From Rickettsiales bacterium (GTDB lineage: Bacteria; Pseudomonadota; Alphaproteobacteria; Rickettsiales; Deianiraeaceae): a stretch of 17,437 nt of DNA. Both the position numbers and the translations under genes were made by a program. Location: the NCBI GenBank assembly GCA_947424985.1, contig CANDYN010000011.1, positions 1-17,437 on the forward strand, given 5' to 3'. Under the pieces are notes generated by a model. That model searched no databases. It saw nothing but the letters and a program-made list of their open reading frames with translations, and had not been told where the DNA came from. Positions 7,468 to 15,363 of this stretch are shown here, piece by piece (the stretch's first letter is position 1; every line of letters starts with the position of its first letter).

Positions 7468-8210
7468 TAAAACTTGGAATTAGCGGAATTACCGGCAAAG
7501 TTGGGTCTTGCTTGATTGAGGCTTTAAAACATGACAAAGAGATATCTCCGGTAGTTGGACTTGCAAGGATTTGCGGTAACATAGAAGGAATATCGATTGT
7601 GGACAATATTGATAAATTTTTAACACAATGTGATTTTGTTATAGATTTTTCCTCACCTGAGTTGATTGAGAAAATTTGTGATGCAAATAAATTGCACAAA
7701 AAACCAATTATATCGGGAACCAGTGGTTTGTCAGATTTACAAATTATAAAACTAAAAGAAAATGCGGAATTTACCAAAGTTTTTTGGTCTATGAACACCT
7801 CTTATGGAGTTGCAATGGTATCAAGTATTATAGAAAATATCGCAAAAGCTATTCCGGAAGCAGAAATTGAAATACACGAAGAGCATCACAATCAAAAAAA
7901 AGATGCACCATCTGGAACAGCAATCTTACTTGCAAATAAAATACTAAAAGTAAAAGACGGCGATAATTCTTGTTTAAAAACGGATAGAAATCAAAAAAGA
8001 AACCCATCTGATATAGGTTTTAGCGTTGTACGTGCCGGAAACACCATTGGAAAACATGAAATATCATTTTACTTTGACAATCAAGTCATAAAAATCTCAC
8101 ACGAAGCATTCGATCGTAAAATTTACGCTCTTGGGGCAATAAAGATTGCAAAAATAATACTTTCAAAGCCCGAAAAGAACGGCTTTTTTGAAATTTCAGA
8201 TATATATTAA
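7464..8210 (+). CDS. dapB: 4-hydroxy-tetrahydrodipicolinate reductase
   Basis: Converts 4-hydroxy-tetrahydrodipicolinate to tetrahydrodipicolinate with NAD(P)H, on the path to meso-diaminopimelate (peptidoglycan) and lysine. The 248-residue product has the N-terminal Rossmann G-rich loop (GISGITGKVG), IDFSSPE (60-66), IISGTSGLS, and the diagnostic EEHHNQKKDAPSGTA (139-153) with the catalytic His141/His142 and Lys146. Length is near the usual 240-270. The start overlaps the preceding gene (ATGA). Its stop codon TAA (8208-8210) shares TTAA with the stop of the convergent gene, leaving no space for a terminator between them. Retention suggests that the cell makes its own DAP. Confidence 0.95.
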   Translation: MIKLGISGITGKVGSCLIEALKHDKEISPVVGLARICGNIEGISIVDNIDKFLTQCDFVIDFSSPELIEKICDANKLHKKPIISGTSGLSDLQIIKLKENAEFTKVFWSMNTSYGVAMVSSIIENIAKAIPEAEIEIHEEHHNQKKDAPSGTAILLANKILKVKDGDNSCLKTDRNQKRNPSDIGFSVVRAGNTIGKHEISFYFDNQVIKISHEAFDRKIYALGAIKIAKIILSKPEKNGFFEISDIY

Positions 8211-9343
8211 TACCCATAAGACCTCAAGACATCTTTCAAGATTTGGGACTCAGCAGCTGTCTGTCCATCCTTTTTCTCTTCAATCTTTTGTATTTGCACA
8301 CTGTGATCACCCTCAATCCTTTCAGCTTTAAACATCCTAGGGGGCTGTTTTACACTTTTAACTGTAATATCAAAAAATAAATGCTTGGCATGTGGTATTT
8401 TTATTTTTGGTGGATATTTCTTGTCAATTGCAAGCCATTCATCGTTCATAAAAACACTGACCTTATCTCCGTCTCTTAGTCTCATTAAAATATACTCAAG
8501 GCCAAATGGCAAATCACCCTCACCAACGCTCACAATCTGCTCAATCTTACCAAGCCTTTTTCCATTTATATCCGAGATTTCCAAATCAACTCCAACACTA
8601 GATCCACAAACTATATCACTGCCCGTACCTTTTACAATGCTAAAAACTCTCGGTTCAAAAAATCCAACCTCAAATGCCTTATCTATTGAATTAAACATAA
8701 CTTCGTATGAGATAAATTTACTATATTTAGTTGGCTTTAATGATTCTATTTTCTCATTTTTTGGTTTATCTGTAAAAAAATTTGCCGAATCTATGACTAT
8801 TACATCATACCGAAACCCGCTTGTGATTTTATGCATAGCCATATCAAGTCCAAAAGGTAGCTCACCCTCTGAAAAGGCAAAATCAACATCATCCGAGAAA
8901 AAAATATCACCCTTCGAATCCTTACCGATGATTTTCGCATTAATTTCTGATCCACAAAGAGGTATTTTTCTTGAATTACCGGATACCTGAAACTCCTCTC
9001 TCTTTAAAACTATCGATGTATCCTTTGAAGTGTCGTTTCCGGTGGCAGCTTTTGATGGCCTGATTCCGTCCAATCCAAAATTTTTTATAATCTTTGAAAC
9101 CACGCTAACTGTTTCTTTGCTTTCTTTTAAAAAATTTTCAAAACGCCCAACAACAGCATCAGAGCTTGATTCTTTTTTAATATTATTGAAGAGTATATCA
9201 ACAATCGTATATTGCAATATCATAAAAATAATTATTACAGAAACTACAAATCTTGGATGCATTCTTTCTAAAGCCTTTGAAAGAAATGATATGAAAAGTC
9301 GAACGATTTTAGATTTTGCAATATTTTTTAAGATTTCCTTCAT
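8207..9343 (-). CDS. Membrane-anchored protein with two degenerate FKBP-like domains
   Basis: A 378-residue protein I do not recognise as a named gene. One transmembrane helix near residues 32-52 (FVVSVIIIFMILQYTIV) follows a basic N-terminus, so the bulk is probably periplasmic. Two internal repeats share a layout: CGS, then NGK/SKGD, then EGELPFGL or EGDLPFGL, then a strand (about 128-183 and 244-299). Each resembles an FKBP peptidyl-prolyl isomerase core (G-x-x-x-P-x-x-L-x-x-x-x-x-G). The second domain ends in IPHAKHLFFDITVKSV, like the I-P-P-N-A-x-L-x-F-x-V-E-L end of FKBPs. Usual active-site aromatics are not evident, so it may be a chaperone or scaffold instead of an enzyme. I chose ATG 9343; a TTG at 9352 would overlap the upstream dehydrogenase by 4 bases. 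It follows that gene by 5 bases, presumably in one operon. Confidence 0.6.
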   Translation of the reverse strand: MKEILKNIAKSKIVRLFISFLSKALERMHPRFVVSVIIIFMILQYTIVDILFNNIKKESSSDAVVGRFENFLKESKETVSVVSKIIKNFGLDGIRPSKAATGNDTSKDTSIVLKREEFQVSGNSRKIPLCGSEINAKIIGKDSKGDIFFSDDVDFAFSEGELPFGLDMAMHKITSGFRYDVIVIDSANFFTDKPKNEKIESLKPTKYSKFISYEVMFNSIDKAFEVGFFEPRVFSIVKGTGSDIVCGSSVGVDLEISDINGKRLGKIEQIVSVGEGDLPFGLEYILMRLRDGDKVSVFMNDEWLAIDKKYPPKIKIPHAKHLFFDITVKSVKQPPRMFKAERIEGDHSVQIQKIEEKKDGQTAAESQILKDVLRSYGY

Positions 9344-9348
9344 AGCGA

Positions 9349-10323
9349 TCAAAGACTTGCAACAACGGACCCTGTAACCTTTCTTGCCTCAATATCTCTA
9401 TGTGCATTGGGAATTGCAGAAAATGAATACCTTGAAACATTTGTTAAAATTGCACCTTTTTTGAAAGCATCAAACAGCTCATGTGCCGAGATCACAAGCT
9501 CGTTCCTATTGCCTTTGTATACCTCAAACCTTGGTTTTGTAAAAAACAAGCATTTTGATTCAAAAACCCTGGGATCTATCGGCTCCAAATCACCGGATGT
9601 ATTTCCATAGGAGACGAAAACACCAAAAACTCGTAATGATTTAATACAAAAATCAAAAGCATCGCGACCAATTGAGTCATATACGCAATTAACTCCAACA
9701 TTATCGGTGAATTCCGCAATTTTTTCAAGCGCCTCCTTCGTATTTTTTGAATTAACAACCAGATCACAACCTGCTGACATGGCCGAGTCTTTCTTAAAAT
9801 CGCTTCCGATAGCACCTATAACACGAAGTCCTGAATACTTCGCCCATCTCGCAATAATTTGCCCAACTCCACTTCCTGCACCGGTTACTAAAATTGTATC
9901 GTTTTTTCTAGGAACATGACAACGAAAAAGCATAGCGTGTGCCGCAAGACCCTTTCTTATTATAGCGGCTGCATTTTCATCCGATATTTCATCCGGTATA
10001 GCAACGCAATAATTGGCGTCCAAAACTCTTTGTTCGGCATAGGCTCCGGGCGGTGAAAAACCATATCCAACCCTCTGTCCAACACGAAATTTACTTATTC
10101 CACTTCCAACTTTTTCAATAGTACCAACCCCTTCAAAACCCAGAATTTCTATGTTTTTTTCTGCTTTAATAACCCCACTGCGCACCAGGGTATCATCAAA
10201 ATTAATACCAATACAAGTATGTCTTATCACGATATCATCTTTTGTCATGCTTTTTGGTGAATCAACATCTTTTAATATGAGATTTGAAAAGTCGCCCGGT
10301 TTTTTTAATAAAATAGCTCTCAT
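9349..10323 (-). CDS. qor: Quinone oxidoreductase-like zinc-independent MDR dehydrogenase
   Basis: The 324-residue product belongs to the medium-chain dehydrogenase/reductase superfamily, quinone oxidoreductase branch (NADPH-dependent one-electron reduction of quinones or enone substrates). It shows GINFDDTLVRSG (39-50), GFEGVGTIEKVGSG (62-75), the VGQRVGY loop, and the NADP-binding VTGAGSGVGQ (146-155), with no structural-zinc cysteine cluster. It ends in VTGSVVASL, close to the K-x-x-G-K-x-V-L usual at the end of Qor. The ATG at 10323 is preceded by AGG 9 bases upstream, one of the few Shine-Dalgarno-like sites in the window, and by a good promoter. It is followed with a 5-base gap by the FKBP-like membrane protein. 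Physiological substrate is not inferable. Confidence 0.85.
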   Translation of the reverse strand: MRAILLKKPGDFSNLILKDVDSPKSMTKDDIVIRHTCIGINFDDTLVRSGVIKAEKNIEILGFEGVGTIEKVGSGISKFRVGQRVGYGFSPPGAYAEQRVLDANYCVAIPDEISDENAAAIIRKGLAAHAMLFRCHVPRKNDTILVTGAGSGVGQIIARWAKYSGLRVIGAIGSDFKKDSAMSAGCDLVVNSKNTKEALEKIAEFTDNVGVNCVYDSIGRDAFDFCIKSLRVFGVFVSYGNTSGDLEPIDPRVFESKCLFFTKPRFEVYKGNRNELVISAHELFDAFKKGAILTNVSRYSFSAIPNAHRDIEARKVTGSVVASL

Positions 10324-10347
10324 CTTACAAGACCTGTATCCAAATTT

Positions 10348-10377
10348 ATTATAAAGCTACGATAAAATATAAATCAA
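10348..10377 (-). promoter_or_regulatory. Candidate sigma-70 promoter of the qor operon
   Basis: On the minus strand TTGATT (10377-10372) is followed after 18 bases by a perfect TATAAT (10353-10348). The start codon at 10323 lies about 25 bases from the -10, giving a leader near 18 bases. This is the best promoter match I see in the window. Confidence 0.55.
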
Positions 10378-10451
10378 GAAAAATAAATAATTTTTTAGTT
10401 GCAAGTTAAAAAAAAGAGTCTAGAAAAAGTTTAGCAATTATTTTAATTGAC
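10378..10451 (+). promoter_or_regulatory. Upstream region of ispE with weak promoter candidate
   Basis: The plus-strand side of the 128-base divergent spacer. TTGCAA (10399-10404) followed after 16 bases by TAGAAA (10421-10426) is a plausible but weak promoter for the ispE-nuoC-chorismate mutase operon. No ribosome binding site precedes the ispE ATG (TTTTAATTGAC then ATG). I see no hairpin or operator in the rest. Confidence 0.3.
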
Positions 10452-11465
10452 ATGTTTTTTACGTTAAAATCTTACGCAAAACTTAATTTATTTCTTAGTG
10501 TAAAAGGGCTCGATGAAGATACCGGATATCACAAAATATCAAGCCTTATGACGTACGTCAATCTTTATGACGTTATTTCAATTACAACAAAGCAACATGG
10601 ATCGGGACTTTCTATGTCTTTTTCCGGGAAATATGCGCATAAAATATCAAAGATCGTTGGAAATAAAATAAAAGACAATCTAATTGCAAAAGCCTTTGCT
10701 GCAATTGCGAAAGAATATGAGCTGTCAATTGATTTGGATGTTAATCTTGAAAAAAATATACCCCTTGCTTCGGGAATGGGTGGTGGATCTTCAAATGCGG
10801 CGGCAATCATTGATTTTTGTGACTGTTTTTATGGATTGGAAATGACACAGGAAGATAAGCTATCAATTGCCAAAAGGCTTGGATGCGATGTAGCATTTTT
10901 CACACAAAAACAGGCGGCAATCTGCTCAAATTTTGGTGAAGTTGTTGATCCGGTTTTATTGCAAAAAAGCATAGAAAATCACGCAGTTTTATTGATTGAC
11001 ACCGGGCAGAAAACTTCAAGTCACAATATATACAAATCTTATGATTCACTTAAGCTAAACAAAGAACAAGAATCAATCGTCAATTGTGAAAATGATTTAT
11101 CAACTTTAAAGCTTCAGACCATGACGAAACTTGGAATTGAAGCTGATCTTTTTGAAGAAATCTTATCAAGTAAAAATGATAATCATCTTGTTTTTGCAAA
11201 TAAAAATATTATGTCTTTTACAAAAAATATTTTGAATTTTGTGTGTAACATTTCAAATGAAAATGACATACTTGGCTTCGGAATAACTGGAGCTGGAGCA
11301 ACTATATATGTCATATATAAAAGTGCGAATGAAGCAAGGCACGCTATGACAAAATTTTCAAGTAAATTTCCAATGGTTTACACAAATATAACAAATTTAA
11401 TGCAAAATGTAGAAAAAGAAAGTACAATTTTTCAACTTGGTAGATATTTATTAAAATGCGCCTAG
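10452..11465 (+). CDS. ispE: 4-diphosphocytidyl-2-C-methyl-D-erythritol kinase
   Basis: GHMP kinase of the MEP isoprenoid pathway, phosphorylating CDP-methylerythritol with ATP. Visible are SYAKLNLFL (7-15, catalytic Lys10), GYHKISSLM (25-33), the ATP loop PLASGMGGGSSNAAA (104-118), the catalytic-region GCDVAFF (Asp146) and the C-terminal GHMP motif FGITGAGAT (276-284). At 337 residues it is longer than the usual 280-300. The excess seems to lie in the Lys/Asn-rich middle (about 190-270) and the tail after 290. It starts a three-gene operon: nuoC begins 1 base after its stop. Its partners in that operon belong to other pathways, typical of scrambled small genomes. Confidence 0.93.
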   Translation: MFFTLKSYAKLNLFLSVKGLDEDTGYHKISSLMTYVNLYDVISITTKQHGSGLSMSFSGKYAHKISKIVGNKIKDNLIAKAFAAIAKEYELSIDLDVNLEKNIPLASGMGGGSSNAAAIIDFCDCFYGLEMTQEDKLSIAKRLGCDVAFFTQKQAAICSNFGEVVDPVLLQKSIENHAVLLIDTGQKTSSHNIYKSYDSLKLNKEQESIVNCENDLSTLKLQTMTKLGIEADLFEEILSSKNDNHLVFANKNIMSFTKNILNFVCNISNENDILGFGITGAGATIYVIYKSANEARHAMTKFSSKFPMVYTNITNLMQNVEKESTIFQLGRYLLKCA

Positions 11466-11466
11466 T

Positions 11467-12063
11467 ATGAACTTTGATTTCTTAACCCAAAGCCAAGACT
11501 ATATAAAACAAACAATATTTGGCTGTGATGAGATTTCAGTTTTTGAAAATGAAATAAAGATTACAACAAACAAAGATAGCTTGATTGATCTGATAAAGCA
11601 AATAAAAGATGATCCCAATATTCTTGCAAATTGCCTTATAGCTATATTTGGAACTCATTTTCCGCAAAATGAAAAAGAGTTTTTAATAGAATATTTATTT
11701 CTAAGCTACAAAAATAATAAAAGATTTAGAATTTTGATTGAAGTGGATATACATGAAAAATTGGATTCCATTTCTGAAATATTCCCCGGTTCTGTCTGGT
11801 ACGAAAGGGAAATTTTTGATATGTTGGGAGTGCAATTTAACAATTTACAGGATCATAGAAGGATTTTAACGGATTACAATGTTACATATCACCCGCTTAG
11901 AAAAGATTTTCCAGTAACTGGATTTGACGAGGTAAAATACAATCCAATATCACAAAAGGTTGAATATTTTAAATCAAATTTAGCACAAGAATATCGAAAC
12001 TTTGACAACAACATGGTACTCGACAATGAATCGGTATTCGACAAAGTTAAGAATGCAAAATGA
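11467..12063 (+). CDS. nuoC: NADH-quinone oxidoreductase subunit C (30 kDa)
   Basis: Peripheral-arm subunit of respiratory complex I. The 198-residue product has the family signature WYEREIFDMLGVQF (111-124), then HRRILTDYNVTYHPLRKDFPVTG (130-152), close to the D-L-R-R-I-L-T-D-Y-G-F-x-G-H-P-L-R-K-D-F-P consensus. The N-terminal half (RFRILIEV) is the usual ferredoxin-like fold. It is not fused to nuoD and no other nuo gene is adjacent, whereas nuoA-N clusters are common in Alphaproteobacteria. It is packed between ispE (1-base gap) and chorismate mutase (ATGA overlap). Confidence 0.95.
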   Translation: MNFDFLTQSQDYIKQTIFGCDEISVFENEIKITTNKDSLIDLIKQIKDDPNILANCLIAIFGTHFPQNEKEFLIEYLFLSYKNNKRFRILIEVDIHEKLDSISEIFPGSVWYEREIFDMLGVQFNNLQDHRRILTDYNVTYHPLRKDFPVTGFDEVKYNPISQKVEYFKSNLAQEYRNFDNNMVLDNESVFDKVKNAK

Positions 12064-12737
12064 GAGATGAAGTACTAATCGAAATAAGAGAAGAAATAGA
12101 TAAAATCGACGGAAAAATTATAAAACTCATTCACGAAAGATTCCAAAACGTCCTTAAAGTTGGGGACTTAAAGAGACAGAAATACGGTGACGAGTTTTTA
12201 TATATAGATCCCAAAAGAGAAAATGAGATTATTTTGAATCATGTAAAATCTTTTCAAAATATTCAACTTGAAGCTGATTTGGCTTATAATTTATGGAGAA
12301 ATATTATATCTTTTGCTAATTTTGCAGAGCAATCGCATTTAAGGATCAATTACCATGATAGTTTAAACGCCAAAGAGGTAAATATAATACAAAAAATATA
12401 TCCAAATGTAAGTCAGCATAGACACTATAAAGATATTGAAGCGGTTGCTCAAAATAATGCATCAATTTTTGCAATAAATCCAGACTCAGAAGACTCTAAG
12501 AGAGAAATAAAGTATTTGAATGGCAACTTTTTTTTTGCATACAACCTACAGATTTGCCCTGAGAGCAAAACAAAAATATTATTTCTAGGAAAAATCCTAA
12601 AAACATATCAAGAAGAAGATGGAATATTTTTATTTTTAAACACAAACGGTGAAATAAAATATGTAAATAAGCAGGAATTTGATATTCTAAAGACGGATGA
12701 GAGTCAAGTATTCATTGGATCCTCAGCTCCATCTTGA
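12060..12737 (+). CDS. Chorismate mutase (AroQ type) with C-terminal extension
   Basis: Residues 1 to about 90 form an AroQ-class chorismate mutase helix bundle (chorismate to prephenate, for Phe/Tyr). Substrate residues align with E. coli: Arg10 (IREEIDKID), Arg27 (HERF), Lys38 (VGDLK), and Arg53-Glu54 in DPKREN, with NLWRNIISFANFAEQ as the last helix. Residues about 95-225 have no motif I can name. They may be a decayed prephenate-dehydratase-like binding fold, as in the longer alphaproteobacterial chorismate mutases, but no T-R-F dehydratase motif is seen. Start ATG at 12060 overlaps nuoC by 4 bases. It lies about 9 kb from the aro operon on the other strand. The stop is only 9 bases from the stop of convergent nuoL, with no terminator visible. 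Confidence 0.85.
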   Translation: MRDEVLIEIREEIDKIDGKIIKLIHERFQNVLKVGDLKRQKYGDEFLYIDPKRENEIILNHVKSFQNIQLEADLAYNLWRNIISFANFAEQSHLRINYHDSLNAKEVNIIQKIYPNVSQHRHYKDIEAVAQNNASIFAINPDSEDSKREIKYLNGNFFFAYNLQICPESKTKILFLGKILKTYQEEDGIFLFLNTNGEIKYVNKQEFDILKTDESQVFIGSSAPS

Positions 12738-12746
12738 TCTAAAGTG

Positions 12747-14666
12747 CTATAAAATGGATAAAATTAATACCACAATAGCAACAAACGATATAAGTGTATA
12801 ATTATTAATCTTTCCATTTTGCATAGCACCCGTATGATTTGATGCTTTAAATAAAATTCCAGATGGACCACTAACCAGTATAAAGTTTATTACAGGAAAA
12901 TCAATTTTATTTTGCACAAATTTAGCCAATAATTTATATGGACGAATAAATATAAAGGAATAAAGTTCATCAAAGTAAAGCTTATTTAGAATCATCCTAT
13001 GTAACAATAAGGTATTGCGCTTCACTTTATCTTTAAAATCAACATTTATTAAATAAATACACCCGGAAGCCACCGCCCCAAATACAGACAACATTAAAGG
13101 AAGATGTGAATGATGTGCATTATGTATTTTACCAATCATTTCAATATTTTTATCTGAGTTTATTAAATTTTTCGCAAAAGTGGCATCAAAAAAACCAAAA
13201 TCTGACACAAAAAAGTATCCGGCATATATTGAAATTACAGACAATATTCCAAATGGAAGATACATTTTCCAATCAACATCATGAACGTCTTCACTTTGAT
13301 TTTTAGAGAAAAAAGTTAAAAACAAAAGTCTAAACGAATAAAAAGAGGTTAGAAAAACTACAAAATTTGCAATAAAAAAAGCAAAATCTCCAAAAATTGA
13401 TCCGGAAACTCCAGTGCCAATTATAATGATATCTTTTGAATAAAATCCAGACAGTGGTGGAATTCCACAAATTGTAAGTGTTCCAATGGCCATTGCAATA
13501 AATGTAATTGGCATTTTTTTATATAAATTTCGTGGCATTTTCATGATATCCTGATTGTGATGAACGCGCGCTATAACTCCACCAGCACATAAAAATAACA
13601 GTGCTTTAAAAAATCCATGGGTTAAAAGATGTAAAAATGAACCGGAGTAAAATGAAACACCGGCAGCCATAAACATATATCCAAGTTGACTACAAGTTGA
13701 ATATGCTATAATACGCTTTATGTCCGTTTGAACTAGTGCCAGGATGGCCGCAAACAAAGCTGTAATTGAAGCAATTATGAGTATAAAATCACTTGCAATC
13801 TGAGAATTTTCAAAAATAAATGAACATTTGCAAATCAAAAAAACACCAGCTGTAACCATAGTCGCAGCATGCATTAAAGCGGAAATTGGAGTTGGACCTT
13901 GCATTGCATCCGGAAGCCAAATATGAAATAAAAACTGTGCGGACTTTCCCATACAGCCTATGAAAAGTGAAATTGCTATTAAATCAAGATAATTAAGTCC
14001 CCAAAATGCATTCAAGTTCATAAGATGCGAAATTGATTTTTCTATGTCAGTAAAGTCAAGGGAACCGACTTTGGCAAAAATAAGTCCCAGAGCTAAAAAC
14101 ATAAAAATATCGGCAAAGCGATTAACCAAAAATGCCTTAATTGCAGCAAGATTTGATGCGAATTTTTTATTATAATAGTTAATCAATAAATAAGACGAAA
14201 GCCCCACACCCTCCCATCCGAAAAACATTTGCAAAAAATTTCCGGACAAAACAAGGCAAGACATGCAAAAGGTAAAAAACGAAATATTAATCATAAATCG
14301 TGAATAATCCTCCTCTTCTTGCATGTACGAGATTGAATACAAATGAACAAGAGCTGAGACAGAAGTAACTAAAACCATCATTAAGGATGAAAATTTAGAA
14401 ATATAAACAGAAAAATTTGCATTATAATTGTTTATAGAAATCCAGGTAAAAATATCATAATTGATTGGATTTACATTGCTTTGAAAGATATCGTAACACA
14501 GCACAATCGAGGCAATTGCGGAAAGAAAAATCAAAGTAGTTGTTATTATTGGAATTGCCGAGTTATTTCTTATGCTAAATTTATAAAATATAAACTGCAA
14601 GATTAAACAAGATGCAAAAGATAAAAATGGTATTAAAATTAATGATTGCGATAAAAGCTCAAACAT
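12747..14666 (-). CDS. nuoL: NADH-quinone oxidoreductase subunit L
   Basis: Antiporter-like membrane subunit of complex I (proton pumping). The 639-residue product is rich in hydrophobic helices and contains FFGWEGVGLSSYLL with Glu152, a Lys at 241 (CMGKSAQFLFHIWLPDAM), GPTPISALMHAATMVTAGVFL with the conserved His residues, IKRIIAYSTCSQLGYM, and LTHGFFKALLFLCAGG. Length fits the family (about 610-650), including the C-terminal long amphipathic helix region. It is the last gene of the ctpA-NUDIX-sppA-HAD run, 17 bases after the HAD gene, separate from other nuo genes apart from nuoC on the opposite strand. No Shine-Dalgarno precedes the ATG. Confidence 0.97.
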   Translation of the reverse strand: MFELLSQSLILIPFLSFASCLILQFIFYKFSIRNNSAIPIITTTLIFLSAIASIVLCYDIFQSNVNPINYDIFTWISINNYNANFSVYISKFSSLMMVLVTSVSALVHLYSISYMQEEEDYSRFMINISFFTFCMSCLVLSGNFLQMFFGWEGVGLSSYLLINYYNKKFASNLAAIKAFLVNRFADIFMFLALGLIFAKVGSLDFTDIEKSISHLMNLNAFWGLNYLDLIAISLFIGCMGKSAQFLFHIWLPDAMQGPTPISALMHAATMVTAGVFLICKCSFIFENSQIASDFILIIASITALFAAILALVQTDIKRIIAYSTCSQLGYMFMAAGVSFYSGSFLHLLTHGFFKALLFLCAGGVIARVHHNQDIMKMPRNLYKKMPITFIAMAIGTLTICGIPPLSGFYSKDIIIIGTGVSGSIFGDFAFFIANFVVFLTSFYSFRLLFLTFFSKNQSEDVHDVDWKMYLPFGILSVISIYAGYFFVSDFGFFDATFAKNLINSDKNIEMIGKIHNAHHSHLPLMLSVFGAVASGCIYLINVDFKDKVKRNTLLLHRMILNKLYFDELYSFIFIRPYKLLAKFVQNKIDFPVINFILVSGPSGILFKASNHTGAMQNGKINNYTLISFVAIVVLILSIL

Positions 14667-14683
14667 AATATTAATAAAAATAG

Positions 14684-15355
14684 CTAAAAATTCTCCAAGA
14701 TTCTCGTTATCTCATCAAGGTTTTCAAGTTTTATTATATAATCTCTATACTTTTCCGTGATCCAAGACTCATGCCCAATAAAGAACGCGTGACAGCCATA
14801 ATTCTTGGCAGTCGCCATATCAACCATAGTATCACCTATGAACCAAATTTCATTTTTTTCAATTTTTTGTTCGTATTTTGTTGTATAAAAATCAACTATC
14901 TGCTCAACACCACACGGATCGGGCTTTTTTGCCAAAACATCATCTTTTCCAATAAATGCAAAGAAATAATCTCCAAGAGATAAAAAATCGCGCTCATCTT
15001 GAGCCAAAATTGAGTCTTTATTTGTTAATACGGATTGTGGAATAGACATATCCTGAACTGTTTGAATAATTTTTTTCGCACCAAAAAGCAGAGATGGTGT
15101 AAAATTTTCGTTTTCCTCGTGATAATATTGCGTATATTTTGCCGCATTTTTTTGCGACTTACCCCCAAACAAACTTTCAATCCAATCACAATCCGGATTA
15201 CCGGTATATTTCAAAACTTCACCAGCAGACATAGATTCATAACCACAATCGGAACGCAATCTATTGACAACCTTTGTAACAATTTCAGTTGTATCGACCA
15301 AGGTATTATCCCAATCATAAATAATCAACTTTGGCTTTTTCATTTCAAATTCCAT
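14684..15355 (-). CDS. HAD-superfamily phosphatase (Gph-like)
   Basis: A 223-residue haloacid dehalogenase-type hydrolase. It has motif I YDWDNTLVDT (nucleophile Asp14, acid/base Asp16), motif II SVLTNKD (Thr111), motif III AKKPDP (Lys at about 143-144) and motif IV GDTMVDM (174-180). A helical cap lies between motifs I and II (about 25-90), as in phosphoglycolate phosphatases. Substrate is not predictable. A second in-frame ATG at 15343 (MKKPKLIIYD) is preceded by GGA at a fair distance and may be the true start. It lies 8 bases after sppA and 17 before nuoL, so it is probably co-transcribed. Confidence 0.85.
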   Translation of the reverse strand: MEFEMKKPKLIIYDWDNTLVDTTEIVTKVVNRLRSDCGYESMSAGEVLKYTGNPDCDWIESLFGGKSQKNAAKYTQYYHEENENFTPSLLFGAKKIIQTVQDMSIPQSVLTNKDSILAQDERDFLSLGDYFFAFIGKDDVLAKKPDPCGVEQIVDFYTTKYEQKIEKNEIWFIGDTMVDMATAKNYGCHAFFIGHESWITEKYRDYIIKLENLDEITRILENF

Positions 15356-15363
15356 AAATAAAA

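Noticed and set aside
8385..8990. Plus-strand open frame of 201 codons
   Set aside because: Antisense to the FKBP-like gene. The minus-strand frame shows a membrane helix and internal repeats, while the plus product is Ser/Pro-rich with no recognisable features.
12529..12537. Run of T within chorismate mutase as a possible phase-variation tract
   Set aside because: Similar homopolymers are common throughout this A/T-rich window, and the frame is intact on both sides.
13106..13306. Plus-strand open frame of 66 codons
   Set aside because: Antisense to nuoL, which is a strongly conserved gene; no start signal or motif supports it.
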